A DNA stretch of 64,000 nucleotides from NCBI GenBank assembly GCA_003153555.1, contig PLZS01000063.1, positions 29,774-93,773 on the forward strand. Reading direction: 5' to 3'. Positions 53,550-62,898 of the stretch are shown one piece after another. A model generated the notes under the pieces. The model did not search any database and had not been told where the DNA came from. It saw only the letters and a program-made list of their open reading frames with translations. Source of the stretch: Candidatus Melainabacteria bacterium. GTDB lineage: Bacteria > Cyanobacteriota > Vampirovibrionia > Obscuribacterales > Obscuribacteraceae. The position numbers and the translations under genes were made by a program. The stretch's first letter is position 1. Every line of letters begins with the position of its first letter.

Positions 53550-55439
53550 GTGGGAGATTTTATGAAGGCTAGAGTTTCGTTTCTAAAGTTAGGTCTTGTA
53601 GTTGCAAGTACTTTCGGTTTAGTACAAGCAGAGCTACCGGGAATCGCTTCTGGAAATAATGACGGTCGTTTGATCGCAAAGAAATTACTGAAGATAAAGA
53701 TCGATCGCGAAGTTGTAATGGCAGATGATCTTATGTTGAAAGGAAAGTACGCTGACGCCGCAGACTTGTACAGAGCTGTCGTCGGCAAGAACACCAAAAG
53801 CGTGCCGGCTTTAGTTGGTCTGGGAATGGCTTACGCTAAGCAGTTTAAATTGGACGCCGCATCGGATCAGTTTGATAAGGCGTTGTCCATGGATCCCCGC
53901 AATGCCATGGCCCACAGTGGCAAAGCTATGGTGCAGTTCAACCGCCTACAATCATCGTCAAACACAATTATCAAGAACAAAGAGTCTTTGCTGAAGAGCG
54001 CTGAAGCCGAGTGCAAACAAGGATTGGCAATCGATCCAGGCATGCCGGAAGCTCACTATACCCTCGGTATGATCTACAAAGAGCAGGGACGCCTTGATGA
54101 TTCGGTAAACGAGTTCAAACAAGCAACCCAAATCGATCCGCAGTACTCGGAAGCTTTTGCTGGTTTGGGTGTTGTAAAACTCCAGCAAAGTAATTTGGTC
54201 GACGCAATGACGGCGTTCAAACAAGCAATCGCGCTCAACTCCGGCAATTCAACTGCTCATTATGGACTGGGCACCACCTACCTCAGGCAAGGGCAATTGG
54301 ATGATGCAATCAAAGAGTTGAATACATCTTTGTATCAAAATCCAAACAGTGCACCGGCAAGATTGTCCATGGGGCAAGCTTATACACAGCAAGGCAATAC
54401 TGTCGCCGGCATCAAAGAGTTTCAAGAATCGATTCGAATCAAGCCTGAAAATCCAGATGCATATTTGGGCATTGCGGACATTCGCGAAGCACGCGGCGAC
54501 CTCGAACATTCAATTGCAGATTTGCGTTCTGGTTTAGAAATGATGCCGAACAACGCTGTGCTCCATGCTCGCGTCGCAGACGAAAGTCTTAAGTTAGAGA
54601 AGTTGGACGACGCGATCAAAGAGTATCGCACGGTGCTCGATACAGATCCAAACAACGCAGTAGCCGCGAAGGGACTGACTCGCGCATATTATTTGAAGGC
54701 GAATAAAGAGGCTACTGGTGCCTTTTTTGTCTCGAACGAATACGAGTCTGCAAAGAAGATGATCGACCAGGCCGTCAAAATGAATCCAAATGATATGGAG
54801 TTGCGACTTGCCCAAGCAAAATTGCGTTCTATGTCAGGTGAGAAGGTCGACCTTGCGTCGATTGGCACTCCGACAAACAATGGCGAGCGCATCGCCTATG
54901 CGGAAGCATTGCTTGCTCAGAACAAATTCAAAGATGCTGATGCCCAACTTAGTCAAGTGATTGGCAGTGCAACCGATGCCAAACAGACTTTTGCTGTTGC
55001 CGATCTTGCTTTGATGATCAAGGATCTGCCAAACGCTGAGTCCGCTTATAAAAAGGCCGGCGCCTACCCTGGTGGCGAAGAGAGAGCGAAGCGTGGTTTG
55101 GATTTGGTATCAAAAGCACAGGATGCTGCTAAGCAAGATTTGACTCTGGCTGATGATTTGTCACGTAAAAAGCAATTAGCTAGTGCTATCGATAAGTATC
55201 ACTCATCAATCTATGGCAATCCAAAAATTGCCGCTTCCAGACTTGGCATTGGGCAAACGCTAGAAAAATTGTCACCATCGGCGTCCAAAGATTTGCGAGA
55301 AGCGATTGTTCAATACCGCGCTTATATCTCGCTTTCTCCTGATTTGCCGCCTAAAGAGCTGGAGAAAATGAACAAAAAAATCACCTCTCTAGAAAACAAA
55401 GCCTACAAGCTCGAGTTGAAGGAAAAAAAAGGAAAGTAA
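53550..55439 (+). CDS. Large exported TPR protein
   Basis: 629 residues. An N-terminal signal peptide (about 1-27, LKLGLVVASTFGLVQAELPG) is followed by about fourteen tetratricopeptide repeats, for example ADLYRAVVGKNTKSVPALVG, AHYTLGMIYKEQGRLDDSVN and AHYGLGTTYLRQGQLDDAIK. The C-terminus is Lys-rich (LELKEKKGK). It is probably a periplasmic scaffold. It precedes four sensor kinases, but a terminator-like hairpin at 55447-55479 separates it from the first, so it may belong to another unit. A functional link to the kinases through their extracytoplasmic domains is possible. Confidence 0.85.
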   Translation: MGDFMKARVSFLKLGLVVASTFGLVQAELPGIASGNNDGRLIAKKLLKIKIDREVVMADDLMLKGKYADAADLYRAVVGKNTKSVPALVGLGMAYAKQFKLDAASDQFDKALSMDPRNAMAHSGKAMVQFNRLQSSSNTIIKNKESLLKSAEAECKQGLAIDPGMPEAHYTLGMIYKEQGRLDDSVNEFKQATQIDPQYSEAFAGLGVVKLQQSNLVDAMTAFKQAIALNSGNSTAHYGLGTTYLRQGQLDDAIKELNTSLYQNPNSAPARLSMGQAYTQQGNTVAGIKEFQESIRIKPENPDAYLGIADIREARGDLEHSIADLRSGLEMMPNNAVLHARVADESLKLEKLDDAIKEYRTVLDTDPNNAVAAKGLTRAYYLKANKEATGAFFVSNEYESAKKMIDQAVKMNPNDMELRLAQAKLRSMSGEKVDLASIGTPTNNGERIAYAEALLAQNKFKDADAQLSQVIGSATDAKQTFAVADLALMIKDLPNAESAYKKAGAYPGGEERAKRGLDLVSKAQDAAKQDLTLADDLSRKKQLASAIDKYHSSIYGNPKIAASRLGIGQTLEKLSPSASKDLREAIVQYRAYISLSPDLPPKELEKMNKKITSLENKAYKLELKEKKGK

Positions 55440-55446
55440 ATATTGA

Positions 55447-55479
55447 AGCGCCGGAAAATATCTCTGGCGCTTTTATTTT
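55447..55479 (+). terminator. Rho-independent terminator after the TPR gene
   Basis: The stem AGCGCC (55447-55452) pairs with GGCGCT (55466-55471), followed by TTTATTTT. It starts 8 bases after the TPR stop and lies 25 bases before the first kinase gene. It may be complete or leave partial read-through. Confidence 0.7.
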
Positions 55480-55503
55480 GCCGTAGCGCCCGGAGACAAC
55501 GTT

Positions 55504-57312
55504 TTGAGCATCAGACTGTCGATATGGCACAAGTTGCTCTTACTTGTTTTGATACCACTGTTGTTCGAAATTTCTTTTGTTGTTTTGTTGGCAGGGCTCT
55601 TGCGCTACGCTGAACAAGAAAGTGATCGATACGAACAATCTAAAGATATGCTTCTGCAGTTCAATGTTGTGCAGAGTGCAGTTGTGCGCACCATGACCAC
55701 TATCGTGGTCAGCGGCAGTCATGATCCGTCCCGATTTGACCGCGTAGACAGTGCCATTGTGGAAGGACGCAGGGCCGTTGCCAGCATGGGCAAGTCCGTT
55801 AAGTTGCGCCCCGAGATGAAAGAAGTTATGGCGCCGGCATCAGAACTCTTTGAGTCTGCTGTTCATGTTGTTCAACGAGCAAAGCAAGATTTTCTCAGTG
55901 GACAACCATCCGAAGTTCAACTGAGTCGGATGCGAAAAGCAGCCTTGCCTGTAATGCTGGATTTTGAGCAATTTTCCAAAAACCTGCTCAGTGTCGAGTC
56001 GCAAATGAAGACCGCTGCCCCTAAAGAACTGGAAAGGATAAGAGATTATGTATGCTGGCTTCTAGTTCTTGGCACGGTGACGAGCATAGGTATCTCCATC
56101 GCTGCGGCATGGTTTTTCTTGCATGATATTTTGAAACGATTGAGAGTTATTGAGGAAAATGCGCGTTTGTTAGCAATGCGTACACCTCTAAAGAATTTCC
56201 CGATGGGCAATGACGAAATCGCTAGTCTAGACACCGCCTTGAAACAGGCTGAGGGTGTGCTCGACGATGCAAGAAGAAAGGAACTAGCTATTCTGGACGT
56301 CGCCACAGATGTGATATGTTCTGCGGATAAGAGATTCAGGATCACTGCAGCCGGTGCCGCATCGCTTCAGGCTTGGGGCTATCCATCAGAAGAATTGTTA
56401 GGTCGCTCAATTCTTGCGTTGCAAACAAAAGAGAGTGAGCCGGCTTTTCGTGTTGCTCTTGAAGAAATTGCACACTCAGGGCAGAGTAGCGAATTCGAAT
56501 CACAATTAATCTGTGACAACGGCTCAGTGAAGGATTTTCTTTGGAAAGTAAATTGGTCTCCTGATAACCAATCATTTTATTGCGTCGCTCATGATATTAG
56601 CGAGCGACGTGCTGCTGATCGCATGAAACAACGTTTTATAGCCATTGTTAGTCATGATTTACGCACACCACTATCTTCTATCTCAGCCACATTGTCAGTT
56701 CTTCTTGCTGGTGCAGGTGGTCTTTCTGAACAAGCGCAATCAATTTTGCGCAAAGCAGAAGCAAGCCTCGAGCGATTGATGGATTTGATTCGGGATTTAC
56801 TGGATCTAGAGAAATTGGAGGCTGGCAAAGTCGTTCTCGATCTTGGCGCTGTTAGCGCATTGGATGTGTGCACGGCCGCTTGCGATTCAGTTGAGTTTCT
56901 GGCTCAATCGCTTGGTGTAAAAATTGTTCGAACCAATAGAGATGCTGCTTTGTTGGGTGATGAACGGAGACTTGTGCGTGTACTAATAAATCTGATTTCA
57001 AACGCGATTAAATTTTCCCCGCGCGGATCTGCTGTCACCATAACGATCGAAGACCAGGGCGCCGTCAGTGAAATTAGTGTCAGCGATCAAGGTCCTGGAA
57101 TTCCCGCTGATGACCAGGAGCTCATTTTTGAAAAATTCAGACAATCGAAAAACACCGCCACCACTGCTGTAAAGGGAACTGGGTTAGGTCTTGCAATCGC
57201 TAAGTTGATCGCCGAAGGGCATAACGGCGAAATTGGAGTGGACAGCACAGTCGGAAAAGGCAGTCGATTTTTTATTCGTATACCGAATTACGATCAAGGA
57301 GAGCCTGAATGA
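55504..57312 (+). CDS. Sensor histidine kinase, type A, first copy
   Basis: 602 residues from a TTG with GGAG 8 bases upstream. Domains in order: TM1 (about 10-33), an extracytoplasmic sensor (about 35-180), TM2 (about 182-205), a HAMP-like linker (about 206-255), PAS (about 260-370), HisKA with His384 in VSHDLRTPLSSI, and HATPase with N-box NLISNAIKFSPRG, G1 DQGPGIP and G2 GTGLGLAI. All catalytic motifs are intact. It ends in a 4-base ATGA overlap with the next kinase. A close paralogue is at 59154-60986. No response regulator is adjacent. Confidence 0.93.
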   Translation: MSIRLSIWHKLLLLVLIPLLFEISFVVLLAGLLRYAEQESDRYEQSKDMLLQFNVVQSAVVRTMTTIVVSGSHDPSRFDRVDSAIVEGRRAVASMGKSVKLRPEMKEVMAPASELFESAVHVVQRAKQDFLSGQPSEVQLSRMRKAALPVMLDFEQFSKNLLSVESQMKTAAPKELERIRDYVCWLLVLGTVTSIGISIAAAWFFLHDILKRLRVIEENARLLAMRTPLKNFPMGNDEIASLDTALKQAEGVLDDARRKELAILDVATDVICSADKRFRITAAGAASLQAWGYPSEELLGRSILALQTKESEPAFRVALEEIAHSGQSSEFESQLICDNGSVKDFLWKVNWSPDNQSFYCVAHDISERRAADRMKQRFIAIVSHDLRTPLSSISATLSVLLAGAGGLSEQAQSILRKAEASLERLMDLIRDLLDLEKLEAGKVVLDLGAVSALDVCTAACDSVEFLAQSLGVKIVRTNRDAALLGDERRLVRVLINLISNAIKFSPRGSAVTITIEDQGAVSEISVSDQGPGIPADDQELIFEKFRQSKNTATTAVKGTGLGLAIAKLIAEGHNGEIGVDSTVGKGSRFFIRIPNYDQGEPE

Positions 57313-59072
57313 AACTGGCTACCAAGGGAATCCTGCTGGTTAGCGTGCCGGTTGTGATGCAGGTGATACTAATTGTCACCATGTCAATGCTGCTTTGGCA
57401 AGCGCACAATCTTGCTCTTCAAGAAGCCAGCGCCAAGGACATTATCGCTGATTGCAATTTGCTAACTCAAAACGCGTTCCGACTATTTAAGCGCGTTTAC
57501 GGAATCGATGGTGATTCGACGCCCTTGTCTAACGATGACATCACTCTCCTTCAGAGAAATGTGACGGAGCTGAAGCAGAAGTTAGGCGCTGAGAAAGGTC
57601 AAAGCGCTGGGGTTGAGCAACTGACCAAGCTAGGTTCTAGTTTCATTCCGCTTTTGTATGCCGCAAGAGACCATAAACTTGAAAGCGGAGGCAGTAAATT
57701 TCGTTCAGAAAAATACTTGTTCAAGGCGCTCGAGCAAACATACACTAGCATCGACTCAGTTATTGCATCAGTAAATACTATGCACCGAAATGATCCAGAA
57801 GAGAGAGCTAAAGCTGCGGAAGCGATCAAATATTCTCTCATCGGCTTTGTTATCGTCAGCATTATCTTGACTTTGGCTTTGGCTTATTTTGCTTCCATTA
57901 GCATCCGCAAACCGCTTGAGCTGATGGCGAAAAATGCGGCCAATATTTCCCAAGGAATAGCTCTTGAGCCGCCAATCGGCGGTCGAGACGAACTTGCCGA
58001 TCTGGATAGTTTGTTGCATCAGGTCGACGAGTCCATCGACGAAGCTCTGACAAGCGAACGTAATTTGATTAGTTATGCCGGCGATCTTGTTTGCTCTGTA
58101 GATCAACATGGAATTTTTAGAAGTGCAAATCCTTTTGCTGCTTCGCTTCTTGGTTATCAACCTGATGATCTGATTGGTACTTCAGTTCTCGATGTCGTTC
58201 TTTCCGATGATTGCGACAAAGTGGATAGATTGATCACCGCACGCAATCAAAATGGTGGCACAATTACTTTAGAAGTTCGCATGCAATCAAGCACGAAACA
58301 CGTAATCGACACCTCCTGGTCAGCTATTTGGTCCGAGCGCGACAACAGCTTGTTTTGCGTCATTCACGATGTTACAGAGCGCAAGCATTTGGAACGTCTG
58401 AAACAAGACTTTATCGCCATGATTTCTCACGATTTGCGTACTCCACTTATGTCAGTGAACAGCTCGATCGATCTAGTGCAAAGCGGCGCCACGGGTCCAC
58501 TTCAGCCACAGACTGAAAGGCAGTTGAATAGTGCGAGTCGGAGCGCCGAACACTTGATTGATTTAGTTAATGATTTGCTCGATTTTGAAAAATTGGAAGC
58601 CGGACGAATGGACTTTGACCTGACTACGGTGTCATTCAATGATGTGTTCGATGAGGCTGCACAGTTGGTGAAAGCATTGAGCGACGAACATCAGGTGCAG
58701 ATCCTCATCCCTGATCAAACAGTCCTTGCTATAGGTGACCACCGGAAGTTGGTACAGGTTGTCGTTAACCTGCTTTCAAACGCTCTCAAGCACTCGCCCA
58801 ACAACGGCTCGGTTAGATTGGAGAGTACAAAAATCGGAGATCAGGTGGAGATTTCAGTGCATGACCAGGGTCCAGGTGTACCGGCAGAATACGCGGAATC
58901 TATCTTTGCACCCTTTGAGCAAATTTCTCATCGACCAACAGCGGCGCTGGGAACTGGTTTGGGACTGGCAATATGCAAGCTGATTGTAGAAGGGCAAGGG
59001 GGCAAAATTGGTGTTAGACCATCCCACCTTCTAAACGGAAGTGCTTTTTGGTTTACGGTCAAAGCGCCTTGA
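57309..59072 (+). CDS. Sensor histidine kinase, type B, first copy
   Basis: 587 residues, ATG preceded by AAGGAG and overlapping the previous stop by 4 bases. Domains: TM1 (about 6-30), a sensor region (about 32-175), TM2 (about 177-200), HAMP-like, PAS (about 245-360), HisKA with His374 in ISHDLRTPLMSV, and HATPase (NLLSNALKHSPNNG, DQGPGVP, GTGLGLAI). The pair A-B is translated together, which suggests two kinases that work in a common unit or heterodimer. Its paralogue is at 60983-62818. Confidence 0.93.
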   Translation: MKLATKGILLVSVPVVMQVILIVTMSMLLWQAHNLALQEASAKDIIADCNLLTQNAFRLFKRVYGIDGDSTPLSNDDITLLQRNVTELKQKLGAEKGQSAGVEQLTKLGSSFIPLLYAARDHKLESGGSKFRSEKYLFKALEQTYTSIDSVIASVNTMHRNDPEERAKAAEAIKYSLIGFVIVSIILTLALAYFASISIRKPLELMAKNAANISQGIALEPPIGGRDELADLDSLLHQVDESIDEALTSERNLISYAGDLVCSVDQHGIFRSANPFAASLLGYQPDDLIGTSVLDVVLSDDCDKVDRLITARNQNGGTITLEVRMQSSTKHVIDTSWSAIWSERDNSLFCVIHDVTERKHLERLKQDFIAMISHDLRTPLMSVNSSIDLVQSGATGPLQPQTERQLNSASRSAEHLIDLVNDLLDFEKLEAGRMDFDLTTVSFNDVFDEAAQLVKALSDEHQVQILIPDQTVLAIGDHRKLVQVVVNLLSNALKHSPNNGSVRLESTKIGDQVEISVHDQGPGVPAEYAESIFAPFEQISHRPTAALGTGLGLAICKLIVEGQGGKIGVRPSHLLNGSAFWFTVKAP

Positions 59073-59153
59073 AGCACGAGCGAAGCATAGCCTGGTAAAT
59101 CGCTGCTAAAATACAAGCGACGCGTCTGTAGCGAGATTTTGGAGTTTGTAAGC

Positions 59154-60986
59154 TTGCGCCTAAAATTCTCAGTTTGGCATAAGCTGCTCTTGCTCGTTTT
59201 GGTGCCGCTTGTATTTGAAATCATTTTCGTTTCATCCCTCGCGTTGCTACTGGGTTACGCAGAAGAGCAGACGGATAAATATGAGAAGTCCAAAGAGGTG
59301 GTCTTGCGATTTCATATGTCGCAAGCCGCACTTCTGCGCAGCATGACCGCAGTTGTTTTAAGTTTTACTCGAGGTTCTACCGACCTTAGCGCTGAATTTG
59401 ATCGCGCCATCGTATCGATGCGTGACAGCCGAAACATGATTGCCAGTACAGTAGACATTAGACCTGAGCTTGCAGACGCGATTGCGCCTGTACCCAAATT
59501 GCTTGATCGCGCTCTTTCGATGAGTGCCGAAGGTAGGGCAATAATGACTAATCCAAATATAGGGTACCGTAAACGTCCTAAATTTATACGCCAATCTTTG
59601 TTGCCTCTGCTTTTTGAATTTCAACCAATCGCCGGCAATTTGTTGCTTGCTGAAGATGACATGCGCGTGGTTGCTCCGCGAGAGTTGGATTCAATTCGTC
59701 TGGCGGTGATTGTCATTTTGGCAGTTGGAATATTGTTCAGCATAATTATCTCTATAGTTGCTGCCATGATCTTTTCAAGAAATATTTTGAGGCGTCTGCA
59801 GGTGATTGAGGAGAACGCTCAGCTCCTGGCTATGCGTGCACCATTTAAAGCAAGTGCAGTTGAATACGACGAAATTGGCAAACTAACACAGGCATTGGAA
59901 GAAGCCAACCATGTTCTTGCTGAGACTCGAAGAAAGGAGTTGGCTATTCTAGATGTGGCAGCAGACGTGATTTGCTCTCTGGATAAGCGATTTCGATTCA
60001 CCGCAGTTGGTGCTGCTTCCTTGCCATCCTGGGGGTATGAGCCAGATCAGCTGTTGGCAGAATCGCTTTTTTCCTTGCATGTAAAAGAGAACGAACCACA
60101 CATTCGCGCTTCTCTTGAAGCAATCGCTCAATCCTCTGTCGATGCTGAGTTTGAGAGTCAGTTGCTCTGCAAGGATGGCAGCATCAAAGACATTCTCTGG
60201 AAGGTAAATTGGGCTCAATCAGGTCAGTCCTTCTATTGCGTTGCGCACGACATAAGTGAGCGACGGGCCGCAGAAAGAATGAAACAGCGCTTCATTTCGA
60301 TAGCTAGTCACGATTTAAGAACTCCGCTTTCTTCGATATCGGCGACGCTATCCGTCCTGACTGCTGGTGGCAAGGGTGAGCTGCCTCAAAATACTCAACA
60401 AGTTCTGCAAAAAGCTGACAACAGCCTCGAGAGATTGATGGACTTGATCAGAGATCTGCTTGATCTTGAAAAGCTGGAAGCCGGTAAGGTTGTGATCAGT
60501 ATGAGTGTCGTCAGCGCAATGGACGTTTGTTCGGCCTCGTGCGACTCATTGGAATTTCTCGCTAAGTCTCTTGGTGTTCAGATCGCCAGGCCATTTGGTG
60601 ATGCGGCCTTGTATGCAGACGAACGCAGTCTCGTGCGTGTCTTAATCAACTTGATATCCAATGCCATCAAATTTTCTCCACGTGGCTCCACTGTAAAGTT
60701 GACGATTCAAGACATGGGCCTCATGACGGAAATAAGTGTCATAGACCAAGGTCCTGGTATCCCGGTGGAAGATCGAGAACTAATCTTCGAAAAATTCAGA
60801 CAATCAAAATCGACTTCCAGCACTGCGGTAAAAGGTACTGGATTGGGTTTGGCAATCTCCAAATTGATTGCTGAAGCTCATGGTGGAAGCATCGGTGTCG
60901 ATAGTGCGGAGGGGCAAGGCAGTCGCTTTTACATTCGCATTCCTAATTTTAAGGACGAAGATGAGAATGACGAGGAGGAGGCATGA
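59154..60986 (+). CDS. Sensor histidine kinase, type A, second copy
   Basis: About 610 residues. The TTG at 59154 is preferred because GGAG at 59141-59144 lies 9 bases before it and it then aligns with the start of the first copy; a TTG at 59139 would add five residues. The layout equals that of the kinase at 55504: two membrane helices with the sensor between them, HAMP, PAS, HisKA with His386 in ASHDLRTPLSSI, and intact HATPase (NLISNAIKFSPRG, DQGPGIP, GTGLGLAI). The C-terminus is acidic. It lies 81 bases after the first B copy, and its stop overlaps the next ATG (ATGA). Confidence 0.92.
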   Translation: MRLKFSVWHKLLLLVLVPLVFEIIFVSSLALLLGYAEEQTDKYEKSKEVVLRFHMSQAALLRSMTAVVLSFTRGSTDLSAEFDRAIVSMRDSRNMIASTVDIRPELADAIAPVPKLLDRALSMSAEGRAIMTNPNIGYRKRPKFIRQSLLPLLFEFQPIAGNLLLAEDDMRVVAPRELDSIRLAVIVILAVGILFSIIISIVAAMIFSRNILRRLQVIEENAQLLAMRAPFKASAVEYDEIGKLTQALEEANHVLAETRRKELAILDVAADVICSLDKRFRFTAVGAASLPSWGYEPDQLLAESLFSLHVKENEPHIRASLEAIAQSSVDAEFESQLLCKDGSIKDILWKVNWAQSGQSFYCVAHDISERRAAERMKQRFISIASHDLRTPLSSISATLSVLTAGGKGELPQNTQQVLQKADNSLERLMDLIRDLLDLEKLEAGKVVISMSVVSAMDVCSASCDSLEFLAKSLGVQIARPFGDAALYADERSLVRVLINLISNAIKFSPRGSTVKLTIQDMGLMTEISVIDQGPGIPVEDRELIFEKFRQSKSTSSTAVKGTGLGLAISKLIAEAHGGSIGVDSAEGQGSRFYIRIPNFKDEDENDEEEA

Positions 60987-62818
60987 AACTAGCGACAAAA
61001 GGATTGCTAGTCGTAAGCGTTCCTCTGATATTTCAGCTAATTATCGTCTCTGTATTAGCAGTGCTTCTTTGGCAAGCACAAGAGTTGGCCTCACGAGAAG
61101 CCAGAGTGAAAGACATTATTGCTGAGTGTAATCGCGTAGCCACCAATCTTGGTTCGACGATGCAATCTGTATTTTCATCCAATAGCGAACCGGGTTCTCC
61201 GCGACGCCCATTGCAACAAGCTGATTTCGACTTTATTCGAACCAGCGTCCAGGCTTTGCAGCAAAAATTGTTGGATCAACCGGAGGAAGCCAAAAACATA
61301 CAGCGTCTTTCTCAATTTACCGAAAAATTCATTCGCCAATTACAGGCGGCAAGGGAAGCTGATGATCCTGCGCGGCCAGATCACGGAAGCCAAGACCTCC
61401 TGCAACTGAAATTGTTTGTCACCGGAGGACATCTATTCGACATATTCAATAACATGATTGCAATCGAAAACCAAACCCATCCTGAACAACCCGAGCAACG
61501 AGAGAAAGGGCGCTTAGTGATTCGCCTTTGGCTTCTTGCCGCTGTTGGATTCAGTGCTCTCGCCGCTGTCGGTTTGGCTTATTTCAGTTCCATGACGATT
61601 AGAAAACCATTAGAGCGAATGGTTAAGAACGCGCAGCGTATCTCGCAGCGACAAGCACTTGAGCCACAGATGGTCGGCAATGATGAGTTGGCCAATCTCG
61701 ATCGAGTTTTACATTCCGTCAATTTGGCGATCGAGGAAGCTTTGACTAATGAAAGAAACTTGATCAACTATGCCGCGGATCTGGTTTTTTCGATCGATCG
61801 CAGTGGCATTTTTCAAAGCCTAAATCCATATTCCAAGACGATGCTTGGTTTCGATCCTGCAGAGTTGATTGGAACTTCGGTCTTGCTGTTAATTCCTAAA
61901 GAGGATCGCGAGACGGCTACTCAATATTTCAGCAGTTATTACAAAGAGAATGAGACGCTTTCATTCGAAATCAGGATGCAAAAAAGAGATCAGGAAGTAA
62001 TCGACACATCTTGGTCTGCGATCTGGTCACAGCGAGAAGATAGTTTTTTCTGTGTTGCGCACGATGTCACTGAGCGTAAGCATGTTGAGCGTTTGAAACA
62101 AGATTTCATAGCCATGATCAGTCACGATTTGCGCACTCCGCTAATGTCAGTTTTGAGTTCTATCAACTTGGTGCAAAGCGGAGCGACAGGAGAAGTTAGC
62201 GCGCCGGTAGAAAGAGAGTTGAACAGTGCTGAACGGAGCGTGGATCATCTGATTGAACTGGTGAATGATTTGCTCGATTTTGAAAAACTCGAAGCGGGAA
62301 GAATGGATTTCGACATCGTTCCTATTCATATCAACGAGATTGTGAACGAATCTGTGCGAATGGTCCAAGCCCTAAGCGATCAAAGACACGTCAGCATTGA
62401 GTCCCCAACCAAGGATTTCGCAGTCGCAGGTGATCAGCGCAAATTGATTCAAGTACTCGTCAATCTGCTTTCAAACGCACTCAAGCACTCGCCTGAAGGT
62501 GGGGTGATCAAAGTTCAAACACGTTTAGTTGATGGCATGTTGGAACTTTCCATCCACGATCAGGGACCAGGTGTGCCTGATGAATTTGCTGAAAAAATCT
62601 TCGCGCCATTTGAGCAAATTTCTCACCGCCCCACTGCGGCGCTGGGAACGGGACTGGGGCTGGCGATCTGCAAGTTGGTTGTCGAAGGTCATGGTGGCAA
62701 AATTGCTGTCAGGCACTCGGATGTTTTGCCGGGCAGCGCTTTCTGGTTCACTCTTTTGACTGCTCCTAACTTGGGAGCGCCGGCATCCGTGCCTGCATCT
62801 CGGAACACACGAGGCTGA
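60983..62818 (+). CDS. Sensor histidine kinase, type B, second copy
   Basis: 611 residues with a strong GGAGGAGG before the ATG, 4-base overlap with the previous gene. The layout equals that of the kinase at 57309: two membrane helices, HAMP, PAS, HisKA with His381 in ISHDLRTPLMSV, and HATPase (NLLSNALKHSPEGG, DQGPGVP, GTGLGLAI). The last 17 residues (APASVPASRNTRG and the preceding residues) are encoded by a dispersed repeat (62768-62800) and are not part of the kinase. The true family end is near FWFTLLTAP. Confidence 0.92.
   Translation: MKLATKGLLVVSVPLIFQLIIVSVLAVLLWQAQELASREARVKDIIAECNRVATNLGSTMQSVFSSNSEPGSPRRPLQQADFDFIRTSVQALQQKLLDQPEEAKNIQRLSQFTEKFIRQLQAAREADDPARPDHGSQDLLQLKLFVTGGHLFDIFNNMIAIENQTHPEQPEQREKGRLVIRLWLLAAVGFSALAAVGLAYFSSMTIRKPLERMVKNAQRISQRQALEPQMVGNDELANLDRVLHSVNLAIEEALTNERNLINYAADLVFSIDRSGIFQSLNPYSKTMLGFDPAELIGTSVLLLIPKEDRETATQYFSSYYKENETLSFEIRMQKRDQEVIDTSWSAIWSQREDSFFCVAHDVTERKHVERLKQDFIAMISHDLRTPLMSVLSSINLVQSGATGEVSAPVERELNSAERSVDHLIELVNDLLDFEKLEAGRMDFDIVPIHINEIVNESVRMVQALSDQRHVSIESPTKDFAVAGDQRKLIQVLVNLLSNALKHSPEGGVIKVQTRLVDGMLELSIHDQGPGVPDEFAEKIFAPFEQISHRPTAALGTGLGLAICKLVVEGHGGKIAVRHSDVLPGSAFWFTLLTAPNLGAPASVPASRNTRG
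62768..62800. repeat. Partial dispersed repeat forming the kinase C-terminus
   Basis: TTGGGAGCGCCGGCATCCGT followed by GCCTGCATC shares the GGGAGCGCCGGC core with the copy at 50712 and ends in an imperfect palindrome. It lies in frame at the end of the type B kinase and provides its last residues and stop. Confidence 0.6.
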
Positions 62819-62898
62819 TTCGGGTAGGCGCTAGCCGAAATTGCTTGTTGATTTTATACTAGGCACTGATAAGCCGAGGTGCTGGTAGAATTACCGCA

